Shown: one piece after another, positions 46,822-55,848 of the stretch
Position numbering within the stretch: position 1 is the first letter of the stretch
Layout of the letters: every line of letters starts with the position of its first letter
Source of the DNA: Thiomicrorhabdus immobilis
Lineage (GTDB): Bacteria; Pseudomonadota; Gammaproteobacteria; Thiomicrospirales; Thiomicrospiraceae
Direction of reading: 5' to 3'
DNA length: 64,000 nucleotides
NCBI RefSeq assembly: GCF_021654855.1
Contig: NZ_AP024202.1
Coordinates: 248,001-312,000, forward strand
Translations under genes and position numbers: made by a program
The notes under the pieces: generated by a model
Told to the model about the DNA's origin: nothing
Seen by the model: only the letters and a program-made list of their open reading frames with translations
The model's database searches: none

Positions 46822-49344
46822 ATGACGAATTTGGTGATAGTGGAGTCCCCCGCTAAAGCAAAAACCATCGAAAAGTATTTGGGTAAGGATTTTACGGTAC
46901 GTTCCAGTTACGGTCATATCCGCGATATTCAGAAAAAAGGTATGGGGATTGACCTTGAAAATGGTTTTTTACCAAATTACGAGATTTCGTCTGATAAAAA
47001 GAAAAATGTCACCGAGCTGAAAAAACTAGCTAAATCGGCCGATACCGTCTGGTTGGCAACGGATGAGGACCGCGAAGGGGAAGCCATTGCATGGCACCTA
47101 GCGGAAGCCTTGAACCTGGATATCAATACAACAAAACGTATCGTTTTTCATGAAATTACCAAACCGGCTATCCAGGCCGCGATTGCCTCGCCACGCACAG
47201 TGGATTTGGATTTGGTCGATGCGCAACAAGCGCGCCGTATTTTAGACCGTATTGTTGGTTTTGAACTCTCCCCAATTTTATGGAAGAAGATTCGTACCGG
47301 CTTATCTGCTGGGCGAGTCCAGTCGGTTGCTGTACGCCTGATTGTTGAGCGTGAAAGAGAAGTTGAAGCGTTTGAGGCCAGTTTTGTCTTTAGGGTTCAA
47401 GGTCAGTTGGAGTTGCTTGATTCGGCAGGCAAAAAAGTGGGTGAATTGGATGTTAAACGTACCGCAAGTTTTGATACTGAAGCCGAAGCCACGGCATTTC
47501 TAGAGGCGGTGGCTAAGGCCAATCTTTCCGTTATCTCTTTAGAAGAGAAACCGGCTAAACGTTCGCCAAAAGCTCCTTTTACCACCTCTACTCTGCAACA
47601 AGAAGCTTCATCTAAATTGGGCTTTTCGGTTAAGCAGACCATGATGGTCGCTCAGCGTTTATATGAGTCCGGAAAGATTACCTATATGCGTACCGACTCG
47701 GTGAACTTATCAGAGTTGGCGATTGAACAAGCTAAGAATACCATTACCGCTGATTACGGCGCACAGTACAGTATGCCGCGTCGATATAAAACCAAAAACG
47801 CCGATGCACAAGAGGCTCACGAAGCGATTCGCCCGACTGATTTTGGTGTTGAGAATGTAGGCGGGGAACGTAATGAGCAACGTCTATATCAATTGATTTG
47901 GCGTCGAGCGATTGCTTCGCAAATGGCCGATGCACAACTTAAGAGAACCACGGTTGATGTGGGGATTGATTTGTTACCAGGCGATAAGTTGACTGCCAAA
48001 GGAGAGGTGGTTAATTTTGACGGTTTCTTGAAAGTCTATGATTTTGATGCATCTGATGAAGGTGGTTTATTACCTCCGATGACCATTGGGCAAGCGTTAA
48101 GTGTTAAGGAGTTAGGTGCTAAGCAGAGTTATAGCAGACCGCCTGCACGTTACAACGAAGCGAGTTTAGTCAGAACGCTTGAAGAGATGGGAATTGGGCG
48201 GCCTTCAACCTATGCGCCAACCATTGATACCGTTCAACAGCGTGGTTACGTGGTTAAAGAGGATCGCGAAGGTAAGCCAAGAGAGTATCGCCAAATCAGT
48301 TTGGTCGATGGTAAGGTAACAGCGGAAACTTTGACTGAAATGGCCGGAACTGAGAAGAACAAACTATTTCCGACCGATATCGCTGGCATTGTTACTAATT
48401 TCCTAACCAAGCATTTTGGTGAGATTCTCGATTATCAATTCACCGCGAAGGTGGAAGATAAGTTTGACGTGATTGCCCAAGGGAAAATGCAATGGCAAGA
48501 GATGCTGGCTGAGTTCTATAACCAGTTTCATCCTAAAGTGATTGCTGCGGAAGATGTGTCAAGGGAAGAGGCTGGACAAGCCCGTTCTTTAGGCAATCAT
48601 CCGGAAAGCGGTAAACCGATGTTTGTTAAAATCGGACGTTTTGGGCCTTATGTGCAAGTGGGGGATGGTGAAAATGAAGAGAAGCCAACCTTCGCCAGTT
48701 TGATGCCAGGACAAAAGATGGATCTCCTGACTTTGGAGCAGGCTTTGGAACTGTTTAAATTGCCTCGTGAAGTCGGTGAAATGCCGGAAACATTTAAGGC
48801 AACTGCGGTGGATGGGTCTGAATTTGGGGTTGAGAAAGGACAAAAAATCATTGCCAAACAAGGCCCGTTTGGTCCTTATTTAGAATACGGTACTAAAATG
48901 TATGCACCGATTAAGGGGTTTGACCCTTTAAGCATTACTTTAGAAGAGTCGGTCGCATTGATTGAAAATAAAATTCAAGCTGATGCGGATAAGATTGTAA
49001 AAACTTTTCCTGGAACCGATGTGAAAATACTGAAGGGTCGATGGGGGCCTTATATCACGGATATCACCACCAAGAAAAATGCCAAAATCGCCAAGGATGA
49101 AGATGCTTTAGCACTCTCTTTTGAAGAGTGTGTTAAACGTTTGGATGAAGCGCCTGAGCCTAAAAAACGTGGACGAGCTGCCGCAGCTAAAAAAGCGCCT
49201 GCCAAAAAACCGGCTGCGAAAAAGGCTCCTGCGAAAAAGACAACGGCTAAGAAGCCGGCAACCAAAAAAGTAGCGACTAAAAAACCCGCCACTCGGAAAG
49301 CTCCGGCTAAAAAAGCACCAGTTAAAAAGGCCACTGGTGAATAA
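46822..49344 (+). CDS. topA: DNA topoisomerase I with a Lys/Ala-rich tail
   Basis: Relaxes negative supercoils; 840 residues. Toprim motif [18 protein letters not shown] at the start, [13 protein letters not shown] with the metal-binding acids, and the catalytic Tyr288 in [12 protein letters not shown]. The C-terminus carries Topo_C repeats ([37 protein letters not shown]) rather than Cys4 zinc fingers. The last 55 residues are a histone H1-like run of AKKAPAKK-type units. The upstream gap is AT-rich; a terminator follows. Confidence 0.97.
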   Translation: MTNLVIVESPAKAKTIEKYLGKDFTVRSSYGHIRDIQKKGMGIDLENGFLPNYEISSDKKKNVTELKKLAKSADTVWLATDEDREGEAIAWHLAEALNLDINTTKRIVFHEITKPAIQAAIASPRTVDLDLVDAQQARRILDRIVGFELSPILWKKIRTGLSAGRVQSVAVRLIVEREREVEAFEASFVFRVQGQLELLDSAGKKVGELDVKRTASFDTEAEATAFLEAVAKANLSVISLEEKPAKRSPKAPFTTSTLQQEASSKLGFSVKQTMMVAQRLYESGKITYMRTDSVNLSELAIEQAKNTITADYGAQYSMPRRYKTKNADAQEAHEAIRPTDFGVENVGGERNEQRLYQLIWRRAIASQMADAQLKRTTVDVGIDLLPGDKLTAKGEVVNFDGFLKVYDFDASDEGGLLPPMTIGQALSVKELGAKQSYSRPPARYNEASLVRTLEEMGIGRPSTYAPTIDTVQQRGYVVKEDREGKPREYRQISLVDGKVTAETLTEMAGTEKNKLFPTDIAGIVTNFLTKHFGEILDYQFTAKVEDKFDVIAQGKMQWQEMLAEFYNQFHPKVIAAEDVSREEAGQARSLGNHPESGKPMFVKIGRFGPYVQVGDGENEEKPTFASLMPGQKMDLLTLEQALELFKLPREVGEMPETFKATAVDGSEFGVEKGQKIIAKQGPFGPYLEYGTKMYAPIKGFDPLSITLEESVALIENKIQADADKIVKTFPGTDVKILKGRWGPYITDITTKKNAKIAKDEDALALSFEECVKRLDEAPEPKKRGRAAAAKKAPAKKPAAKKAPAKKTTAKKPATKKVATKKPATRKAPAKKAPVKKATGE

Positions 49345-49399
49345 CCGAGTTTTGCTGATTGATTAGCATACTCATAAGACAGGTTTCATTAACTTCCTT

Positions 49400-49426
49400 A
49401 AACCCGCGTAATGGCGGGTTTTTTTA
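49400..49426 (+). terminator. Intrinsic terminator of topA
   Basis: AAACCCGC (49400-49407) pairs with GCGGGTTT (49414-49421), followed by further T residues. Confidence 0.88.
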
Positions 49427-49515
49427 TGGATTTAAAATTAAACTCGTTAGTGGCTATTAATTTAGTAAAATATCCTGTTTTATAAAATCATCAGTTCAAG
49501 TAAAGAGACGTTCGC

Positions 49516-51279
49516 ATGAAGCAGCAAATCGCGCAGATTTTGACCGAAGTTGTTCAAAAACTAAAACAACAGGGTGTGATTCCTGAAGACACAAACCCAC
49601 GTATTAATGTGGAAAACACTCGAGATAAATCGCACGGTGATTTTGCAACTAACTTGGCGATGATGATGACTAAACAAGCCGGTATGCCGCCAAGAGAGTT
49701 GGCTCAAAAAATTGTTGAGCTGGTAGCCGATGCCGCTGTGGTGCAAAAGGTTGAGATTGCAGGGCCAGGTTTCATTAACTTTTTTGTCGATGATTCCGCC
49801 AAGTTTGATGTCGTTCAGGCCATTTTTGAGCAAAAAGCCGATTTTGGTAAATGTAATGTCGGTCAAGGCCGTTCCGTTTTGGTTGAGTTTGTTTCGGCAA
49901 ACCCAACCGGACCTTTGCATGTAGGCCATGGCCGTGGTGCGGCCTATGGTGCAAGTGTCGCTAACCTGCTTGAAGTTGCGGGCTTTAACGTCGCTAAAGA
50001 GTACTACGTCAACGATGCCGGCCGTCAAATGGATATTTTGGCGACTTCGGTTTGGTTGCGTTACTTAGAGCAGTGTGGTGAGCAATTCACTTTTCCAAGT
50101 AATGGTTATAAAGGCGATTATATCTACACTATTTGCGACAGCTTGCAGGCGCAATTTGCAACGACATTACAGAAGCCGGCTTTGGAGGTCTTCGCTGGGA
50201 TTACTCCTGATGAAGGTCAAGAGGGTGGCGATAAAGAAAAACATATCGATGATTTGATTCTTAAAGCGAAAAACTTGCTTGGCTCTCATCATTATGAAGC
50301 GGTCTTCAAGGCGGCCATCGACTCGATCCTTTCGGACATCAAAGAAGACTTAGCCGGTTTCAATGTTAAGTTCGATGAGTGGTTTTCAGAACGCTCTTTA
50401 ATGGATTCAGGCGTGATTGATGCAGCGATTTCTAAATTGCAAGAAGCCGGAAAAATCTACGAAAAAGATGGCGCTTTGTGGTTCAAATCGACTGAATATG
50501 GTGATGAGAAAGATCGTGTAGTCGTACGTGATAATGGGATTAAAACCTATTTTGCTTCGGATATCGCTTACCACTTCAATAAGCTAGAGCGTGGCTTTGA
50601 TGTCTTAATCGATATTTGGGGTTCGGATCATCACGGTTATGTTCCGCGTGTTAAGGCGGCAATGGAAGCGATGGGCACCAATGCAGATGCCTTGCAAGTA
50701 TTGCTAGTACAGTTTGCAGTGCTTTATCGTGGAGGCGAAAAGCTTGCCATGTCTACCCGCAGTGGTCAATTTGTCACGTTGCGTGAGTTACGAGAAGAGG
50801 TTGGTAGTGATGCCGCTCGCTTCTTCTATGTTCAGCGTAAATCAGAACAGCATATGGATTTTGATTTGGATTTAGCCAAATCAAAATCAAATGAAAACCC
50901 GGTGTATTACATTCAATATGCACACGCTCGAATTTGTCGTGTTTTATCTCAGGCGGAAAGCCAGGGGTATACATTAGATATTCAAGCAGGCCTGTCTAAT
51001 TTGAATAAGCTTGAAGAAGAGCATGAAATCAATCTGGCAACCGAACTTGCCAAGTATCCAGAGATTGTAGCGCGTGCAGCCGCAGTTTATGAACCGCATC
51101 AAATCGCCTACTATTTGAAAGATTTGGCACATGGCTTACATTCATATTACAACGCAAGTCAGTTTATCGTTGAGGAAGAGGCAACTCGACAGGCACGTTT
51201 AACGTTGATTTGTGCGGTACAACAAGTTTTACAGAATGGTTTGGCCATTATTGGTGTTTCTGCTCCAGAGAAGATGTAA
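49516..51279 (+). CDS. argS: Arginyl-tRNA synthetase
   Basis: A class I synthetase charging tRNA-Arg; 587 residues. The HIGH-type motif is SANPTGPLHVGHGRGA, and MSTRSGQFVTL is the family's modified KMSKS loop. The C-terminal DALR anticodon-binding domain includes LTLICAVQQVLQNGLAIIGVSAPEKM. The next gene, a SPOR protein, begins at the base after its stop; this argS-SPOR order is common in proteobacteria. Confidence 0.97.
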   Translation: MKQQIAQILTEVVQKLKQQGVIPEDTNPRINVENTRDKSHGDFATNLAMMMTKQAGMPPRELAQKIVELVADAAVVQKVEIAGPGFINFFVDDSAKFDVVQAIFEQKADFGKCNVGQGRSVLVEFVSANPTGPLHVGHGRGAAYGASVANLLEVAGFNVAKEYYVNDAGRQMDILATSVWLRYLEQCGEQFTFPSNGYKGDYIYTICDSLQAQFATTLQKPALEVFAGITPDEGQEGGDKEKHIDDLILKAKNLLGSHHYEAVFKAAIDSILSDIKEDLAGFNVKFDEWFSERSLMDSGVIDAAISKLQEAGKIYEKDGALWFKSTEYGDEKDRVVVRDNGIKTYFASDIAYHFNKLERGFDVLIDIWGSDHHGYVPRVKAAMEAMGTNADALQVLLVQFAVLYRGGEKLAMSTRSGQFVTLRELREEVGSDAARFFYVQRKSEQHMDFDLDLAKSKSNENPVYYIQYAHARICRVLSQAESQGYTLDIQAGLSNLNKLEEEHEINLATELAKYPEIVARAAAVYEPHQIAYYLKDLAHGLHSYYNASQFIVEEEATRQARLTLICAVQQVLQNGLAIIGVSAPEKM

Positions 51280-51954
51280 ATGGCTCGAGATTATCGGCAC
51301 GGACACGGTAAACATTCAAAACAACCGTTTCAACGAAAATCGCAAACAGCTCCCAAGCCCGGAGTTAACAGTCGTTCTTCTGTGCCAATAATTTGGGCAG
51401 GCGGCTTTTTGGTTTCAGCGGTTTTATTGGTTGGCTTTTTTGTCACACAGCATTTTGTGTCACAAGGGGCTAAGGCTGATAATCCGGCAGAAACTTCTAT
51501 TTTTAAGGCCGCTAAGGATCTCAAAGAGCAGACTGAAGACGCCGTGCAGGAAGTTTCTGAAAAATTGCAGCCTAAGCCCGTTGTTGTTGAGGCGGTGAAT
51601 GTTCAAACGGATGAAAATGTGAAGGAGGCCGAGGATAAGCCTTCATTCAGTTTTTATGATGGTTTGGGTAAGATGGAGGTCGTTGTTGATGCCGTACCTC
51701 TCTCTGTCGCTTTAGAGCAGCCTTATTACATTCAAGCAGGTACTTTTGGATCGGAAAAAATCGCGCTAAAAGAGCAACAACGTTTAGCTAAGCTGGGGCA
51801 AGATTTACAGTTATCAGTGTTAACCACCAAGACACGAACCTATTACCGTTTGCGTGTAGGGCCTTTTAGTGACCGTTTAGTCTTAAATAAGCGACGTAAT
51901 GAGTTAAGGCGCTTAGGGGTGGATACGTTATTGGTCAAAGCGCCTAAACATTAG
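51280..51954 (+). CDS. SPOR domain protein (FtsN-like)
   Basis: A 224-residue bitopic protein: basic cytoplasmic N-terminus (MARDYRHGHGKHSK), one membrane helix (about 36-57), a charged linker and a C-terminal SPOR domain (about 145-224; YYIQAGTFGSEKIALKEQQR and YYRLRVGPFSD). SPOR domains bind denuded septal peptidoglycan, so a role in cell division is likely. The place directly after argS matches FtsN-like genes in many gammaproteobacteria. The essential division motif of FtsN cannot be confirmed by eye. Confidence 0.88.
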   Translation: MARDYRHGHGKHSKQPFQRKSQTAPKPGVNSRSSVPIIWAGGFLVSAVLLVGFFVTQHFVSQGAKADNPAETSIFKAAKDLKEQTEDAVQEVSEKLQPKPVVVEAVNVQTDENVKEAEDKPSFSFYDGLGKMEVVVDAVPLSVALEQPYYIQAGTFGSEKIALKEQQRLAKLGQDLQLSVLTTKTRTYYRLRVGPFSDRLVLNKRRNELRRLGVDTLLVKAPKH

Positions 51955-51971
51955 TAAAACCTGACGTTTAT

Positions 51972-52005
51972 AATAAAAAAGGGCGAATATTCGCCCTTTT
52001 TTATT
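51972..52005. terminator. Bidirectional terminator, 34-bp perfect palindrome
   Basis: Two 17-base self-complementary arms with GGGCGAAT/ATTCGCCC core and A/T tracts. It serves the converging argS-SPOR transcript and the GGDEF gene. Confidence 0.9.
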
Positions 52006-52033
52006 GGTTATTCTCCAAACTCATGTCGAGTAT

Positions 52034-53089
52034 TTATGTAGCAGTGTTTTCGGAGAGATCGGTTTCCAAAACAATACGATTACGTCCGTCGTTTTTTGCT
52101 TTGTATAGAGCCTGATCCGCTCGACCGATGAAGTCTTCGCTGTTTTCCTTAGACCCCTTATAGCTAGCGATACCAAATGAAGCGGTTATGGTTGATATAG
52201 GTTCAACTTCATTTTTACGCTTAAGATGAGCCGATTCGATGGCTTGACGAATTTCTTCAGCACGTTCATGAGCTTCTTCTAAAGATGAGTTAGCCAGTAA
52301 AATGGCGAATTCTTCTCCACCAAAGCGACAGATGGTTTCATTGTCGCGCTTGGTTTTTTTCATAATGCTTGCATAGTAGCGTAAAACACTGTCACCAACT
52401 AAGTGGCCATAATTGTCGTTAAATTTCTTGAAGTGATCGATATCACTGATAATTAAGCATAATCCTGCGGGATTTTCCTGAGCATCAAAAATTAACTCTT
52501 CCATTGCGTTATTGAACGCTTTGCGGTTACCAAGTTCTGTCAGCTCATCCTGCATCGCTTCCGCACGGGCATCGATCAATTGTTGACGCAAGTGTTTCAC
52601 TTCTATGGAGCTTTGGGTCATCTCTTCCTGAAAGGCTTTACTGCTTTCTTTCATTGATGATGCGGCATGTAAGACACTGTTGGTAATGGCTTTAACTTGT
52701 TCGGCATTTAAATTAGGGTCGGAGAGTTTAGAGGTGCAAGCATCTAGTTCTTTAGTGTGGGTTTCTAATTTATCACTCCAGGCATGCATTTTTTTGACCA
52801 TGACACCAATCAGGCGTCTAAATGCCCGATCAAATTCTGATGCGGCATTGTCATCTTCTACGAGAAATTCATCATATAGACGTTTTCCTACACGGTCGTT
52901 ATAGCCAAATGGATCATTTAGAATCGCATCCATCGCTTGCCTAAACTTCGGATTGTCGCCTTTAAAGTATTGATACCAAACAAAATAATTTAAAGGTGTG
53001 GGATTGATATTTTGCTCATCAAAGGCAACGGTAATCGTATTGAATATACGTTTTGCTTTGTCTGGCGTGTCTTGAATATCAATTAGCAC
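52034..53089 (-). CDS. Diguanylate cyclase (GGEEF)
   Basis: A 351-residue soluble protein with an N-terminal helical domain of about 170 residues (opening DTPDKAKRIFNTITVAFDEQ and including PTPLNYFVWYQYFKGDNP, a module found in front of other GGDEF domains) and a coiled coil, then a GGDEF domain with DELTELGNRKAF and the active site CRFGGEEFAILL. The inhibitory site reads RDNE instead of RxxD, so product inhibition may be weaker. It should make cyclic di-GMP. Single-gene unit. Confidence 0.93.
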   Translation of the reverse strand: MLIDIQDTPDKAKRIFNTITVAFDEQNINPTPLNYFVWYQYFKGDNPKFRQAMDAILNDPFGYNDRVGKRLYDEFLVEDDNAASEFDRAFRRLIGVMVKKMHAWSDKLETHTKELDACTSKLSDPNLNAEQVKAITNSVLHAASSMKESSKAFQEEMTQSSIEVKHLRQQLIDARAEAMQDELTELGNRKAFNNAMEELIFDAQENPAGLCLIISDIDHFKKFNDNYGHLVGDSVLRYYASIMKKTKRDNETICRFGGEEFAILLANSSLEEAHERAEEIRQAIESAHLKRKNEVEPISTITASFGIASYKGSKENSEDFIGRADQALYKAKNDGRNRIVLETDLSENTAT

Positions 53090-53274
53090 GGTTAAAATTC
53101 CTTGTTTTATAGCTTAATTGTTATCGAATTCTACCACGAAATTTACTTGATAAAAGTGGTTTAGTCGGATGTTGATAAGCGGATTAAGATGGCTATTTTA
53201 TTGAACTTCGTATAGAGAATATTGCAATAAAGAGTTATAGTTTGCCTTTAATAAAAGCTTTTGAGGTCTATCCG

Positions 53275-53529
53275 ATGTTAAATCCTTCTCAACTTGAATC
53301 TGTTGCAAAAAAAATCGCAGAAATCATTCCGGAGGGCTTTGGAGAAATGCCTTCAGCCGTTCAGTCACAGATTAAAACCGTGTTGTCGAGTGCGTTTGAT
53401 AAGATGGATTTGGTTTCTCGTGAAGAGTTCGATATTCAAACCGCTGTTTTAGCGAAAACTCGTGCTAAGCTTGAGCTTTTGGAAAAACAGGTTGCTGAAT
53501 TAGAAAAGCATCTTTCCAGCGATAATTGA
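53275..53529 (+). CDS. ubiK: Ubiquinone biosynthesis accessory factor UbiK
   Basis: An 84-residue protein of the UbiK/BMFP (YqiC) family, which assists the Ubi complex under aerobic conditions. LNPSQLESVAKKIAEIIPEGFG at the start and the coiled coil at the end (AKLELLEKQVAELEKHL) are typical. I choose ATG 53275 because GAGG lies about 8 bases upstream; the frame extends 11 codons further from 53242 without family support. It is followed eight bases later by yifB, an order seen in other gammaproteobacteria. Confidence 0.92.
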   Translation: MLNPSQLESVAKKIAEIIPEGFGEMPSAVQSQIKTVLSSAFDKMDLVSREEFDIQTAVLAKTRAKLELLEKQVAELEKHLSSDN

Positions 53530-53537
53530 TTGTTTAA

Positions 53538-55073
53538 ATGTTTTTAGCCTCTTTATGCACACGCGCCGTTTTAGGAATGGATTCGCCATTAGTTACGGTT
53601 GAGGTGCATGCAAGTAATGGCTTACCTTCTTTTTCCATTGTTGGTTTGCCTGAAGCTTCGGTAAAAGAGAGTAAGGATAGAGTCCGTAGCGCTTTAATCA
53701 GTTCAGGTTTCAAACTACCTCCTAAAAGGATTACCGTTAACCTCGCTCCTGCCGATTTACCTAAAACCGGTGGCCGTTATGATTTAGCGATTGCTTTGGG
53801 TATTTTGATTGCCACTGAGCAGCTACATGTTGAGGATATAGGTCAATTTGAGTTTTTTGGTGAACTAGCTTTAACGGGCGAACTGAGAGGGGTTAAGGGG
53901 CTGATTCCAGGTTTGTTGGCGGCTCATAAAGACACCAAACGCGTTATTGTTGCGGCAGACAATGAAGAAGAGGCGCAGTTGGTATTACAAACCTATCCCG
54001 ACTTTGAGGGTGCTCTGTTTGCCGTCACCAATTTACGGGATGCTTGTCGGGTATTACAGCAAGAGTTCCCTCCGCTTAAAATCCAAGAAAACATTTCCAT
54101 CACCGAGGCTGACTATCCAGACGATTTGGCGGATGTACAGGGGCAATTCCAAGCTAAAAGGGCGCTGGAAATCTGTGCGAGTGGACACCATTCTATGCTG
54201 ATGGTCGGCCCCCCTGGTGCTGGAAAAAGCATGCTGGCTTCTCGTTTGGTGACGATTCTTCCTGCGTTAAGTTCTGAGGAAGCTGTCGAGGTCGCCAGTA
54301 TCCGTTCACTTGGTGGGCAAAATATTACGGCGCAAGGTTTTTATCAAAGACCGTTTGTGCATCCACATCATACCGCTTCAGCTGCAGCGATGGTGGGTGG
54401 CGGTACGACACCAAAACCGGGTGCGATGTCGTTAGCGCATCATGGAGTCTTGTTTTTAGATGAATTGCCGGAGTTCAACCGTGCCGTTTTGGAGGCCTTA
54501 AGAGAACCTCTAGAAACCAAGATGGTGAATATTTCCCGTGTTAATCAGCATGTCAGCTATCCTGCCAATAATTTATTAATCACTGCCATGAATCCTTCGC
54601 CGAGTGGATTTTTTCCCGATGACCCTAAAGGTCGATGTAAGGATACACCGGAACAGATCTTACGCTACCAGAAAAAAATCTCGGGTCCTTTGCTTGACCG
54701 TATAGACCTGCACCTAGAACTGCCTGCTGTGGATGTGTTGGATTTACAAGGTAAACCTAATAAGAATGCTACAGAGAACAGCGCTACCATAAGACAAAGG
54801 GTCGCTGTGGTTAGGGAGCGTCAGTTGGTGCGGCAGGGTTGCTTCAATTCACAATTACAACCGAATGAATTGCAGGATATTGTGGTACTTGACGCTCCAA
54901 GTCAGGCATTAATCGAAAAAGCGGTGAATGAATTAGGCTTGTCAGCCCGTGGTTATCATCGAATACTGCGTGTTGCCCGAACCATTGCAGATATGGAAGA
55001 ATCAGATAAAGTGGAAGCTCAACACGTTGCAGAAGCATTGAGTTACCGGGCGGCTTCTAAGGCGTTTGTTTAG
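53538..55073 (+). CDS. comM: YifB/ComM family AAA+ ATPase
   Basis: A 511-residue Mg-chelatase-like AAA+ protein. In naturally transformable bacteria the ComM member is a helicase for branch migration during integration of incoming DNA. N-terminal ChlI domain (about 1-130; GMDSPLVTVEVHASNGLP, SIVGLPEASVKESKDRVRSA), Walker A GPPGAGKS at residues 224-231, Walker B VLFLDELPEF, and a C-terminal domain with LSARGYHRILRVARTIADME. It directly abuts the next gene. Confidence 0.95.
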   Translation: MFLASLCTRAVLGMDSPLVTVEVHASNGLPSFSIVGLPEASVKESKDRVRSALISSGFKLPPKRITVNLAPADLPKTGGRYDLAIALGILIATEQLHVEDIGQFEFFGELALTGELRGVKGLIPGLLAAHKDTKRVIVAADNEEEAQLVLQTYPDFEGALFAVTNLRDACRVLQQEFPPLKIQENISITEADYPDDLADVQGQFQAKRALEICASGHHSMLMVGPPGAGKSMLASRLVTILPALSSEEAVEVASIRSLGGQNITAQGFYQRPFVHPHHTASAAAMVGGGTTPKPGAMSLAHHGVLFLDELPEFNRAVLEALREPLETKMVNISRVNQHVSYPANNLLITAMNPSPSGFFPDDPKGRCKDTPEQILRYQKKISGPLLDRIDLHLELPAVDVLDLQGKPNKNATENSATIRQRVAVVRERQLVRQGCFNSQLQPNELQDIVVLDAPSQALIEKAVNELGLSARGYHRILRVARTIADMEESDKVEAQHVAEALSYRAASKAFV

Positions 55074-55760
55074 ATGGATTCTATTTATATAACAGCGTTT
55101 ATCGTTGGTGTGCTTGGTGGTGTTCACTGTCTTGGAATGTGTGGAGGTGTAGTTGGCGGGCTGACTTTTAGCCTCGATAGCCGGGCGCAAACCAGTTGGT
55201 GGAAGATGATGCCCTATCAACTATTATATAACTTTGGACGAATCAGTAGTTATATGGTTATAGGCGCCTTATTTGGTGTCTTTGGGGCGACATTGGGCTC
55301 CTTGGCAGTGTTTTTACCTGCGCAGCAACTACTGCAAACCGTCGCCGGTCTATTTATGATCGCTTTGGGTCTTTATCTAGGAGGTTGGTGGTTTGGGGTA
55401 GCTAAAGTAGAGGTTTTGGGGCAAAAACTTTGGAAACGATTAGCTCCTTTTACGACGAAATTCACTCCAGTAAAACATTATCACCAGGCCTGGTTATATG
55501 GATTGGTTTGGGGATGGCTGCCTTGTGGTTTGGTTTATAGTATGTTGATTATGGCGATGAGTGCCGGTAGTGCTTTGAATGGTGCAGGAGTCATGTTGGC
55601 TTTTGGTTTGGGCACTTTACCCAACTTGATGTTAATGGGGGTTTTTGCCTTTCACTTCACCCGTTTATCCAGAATGCTTTGGGTGAAACGTTTAGCGGGT
55701 TTAAGTGTGATTCTCATGGGTGGGTGGCAACTCTATTTAGCGTATAGCGTTACAGTTTGA
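55074..55760 (+). CDS. DsbD_2 / 'sulfite exporter TauE/SafE'-type membrane protein
   Basis: A 228-residue protein with six or so helices. GGVHCLGMCGGVVG in the first helix and WGWLPCGLVYSML in the fourth carry the conserved Cys residues of the DsbD_2 family (PF13386), often found near cbb3 oxidase or copper genes. Transport of reducing equivalents or copper is a reasonable guess. HQAW at residues 137-140, in the central cytoplasmic loop, is encoded by a palindrome copy. It starts at the base after the yifB stop. Confidence 0.85.
   Translation: MDSIYITAFIVGVLGGVHCLGMCGGVVGGLTFSLDSRAQTSWWKMMPYQLLYNFGRISSYMVIGALFGVFGATLGSLAVFLPAQQLLQTVAGLFMIALGLYLGGWWFGVAKVEVLGQKLWKRLAPFTTKFTPVKHYHQAWLYGLVWGWLPCGLVYSMLIMAMSAGSALNGAGVMLAFGLGTLPNLMLMGVFAFHFTRLSRMLWVKRLAGLSVILMGGWQLYLAYSVTV
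55483..55494. repeat. ACCAGGCCTGGT copy 12 (inside the DsbD_2 gene)
   Basis: Encodes HQAW, residues 137-140, in the loop between the two halves of the permease. Confidence 0.9.
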
Positions 55761-55792
55761 AGTTTTCTGGAAAGGATAAGTGTTGCGATAAT

Positions 55793-55826
55793 AAAAAGCC
55801 AGGTGTGCTTATAACCTGGCTTTTTT
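55793..55826. terminator. Bidirectional terminator
   Basis: AAAAAGCCAGGT (55793-55804) pairs with ACCTGGCTTTTT (55814-55825). It serves the ubiK-comM-permease transcript and the converging tolC gene. Confidence 0.9.
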
Positions 55827-55848
55827 GATTCAGTATGGAATGTATTGT

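Noticed and set aside
49050-49334. Antisense ORF opposite the 3' end of topA
   Set aside because: It is the complement of the Lys/Ala repeat coding region and gives a low-complexity hydrophobic peptide; a shadow frame.
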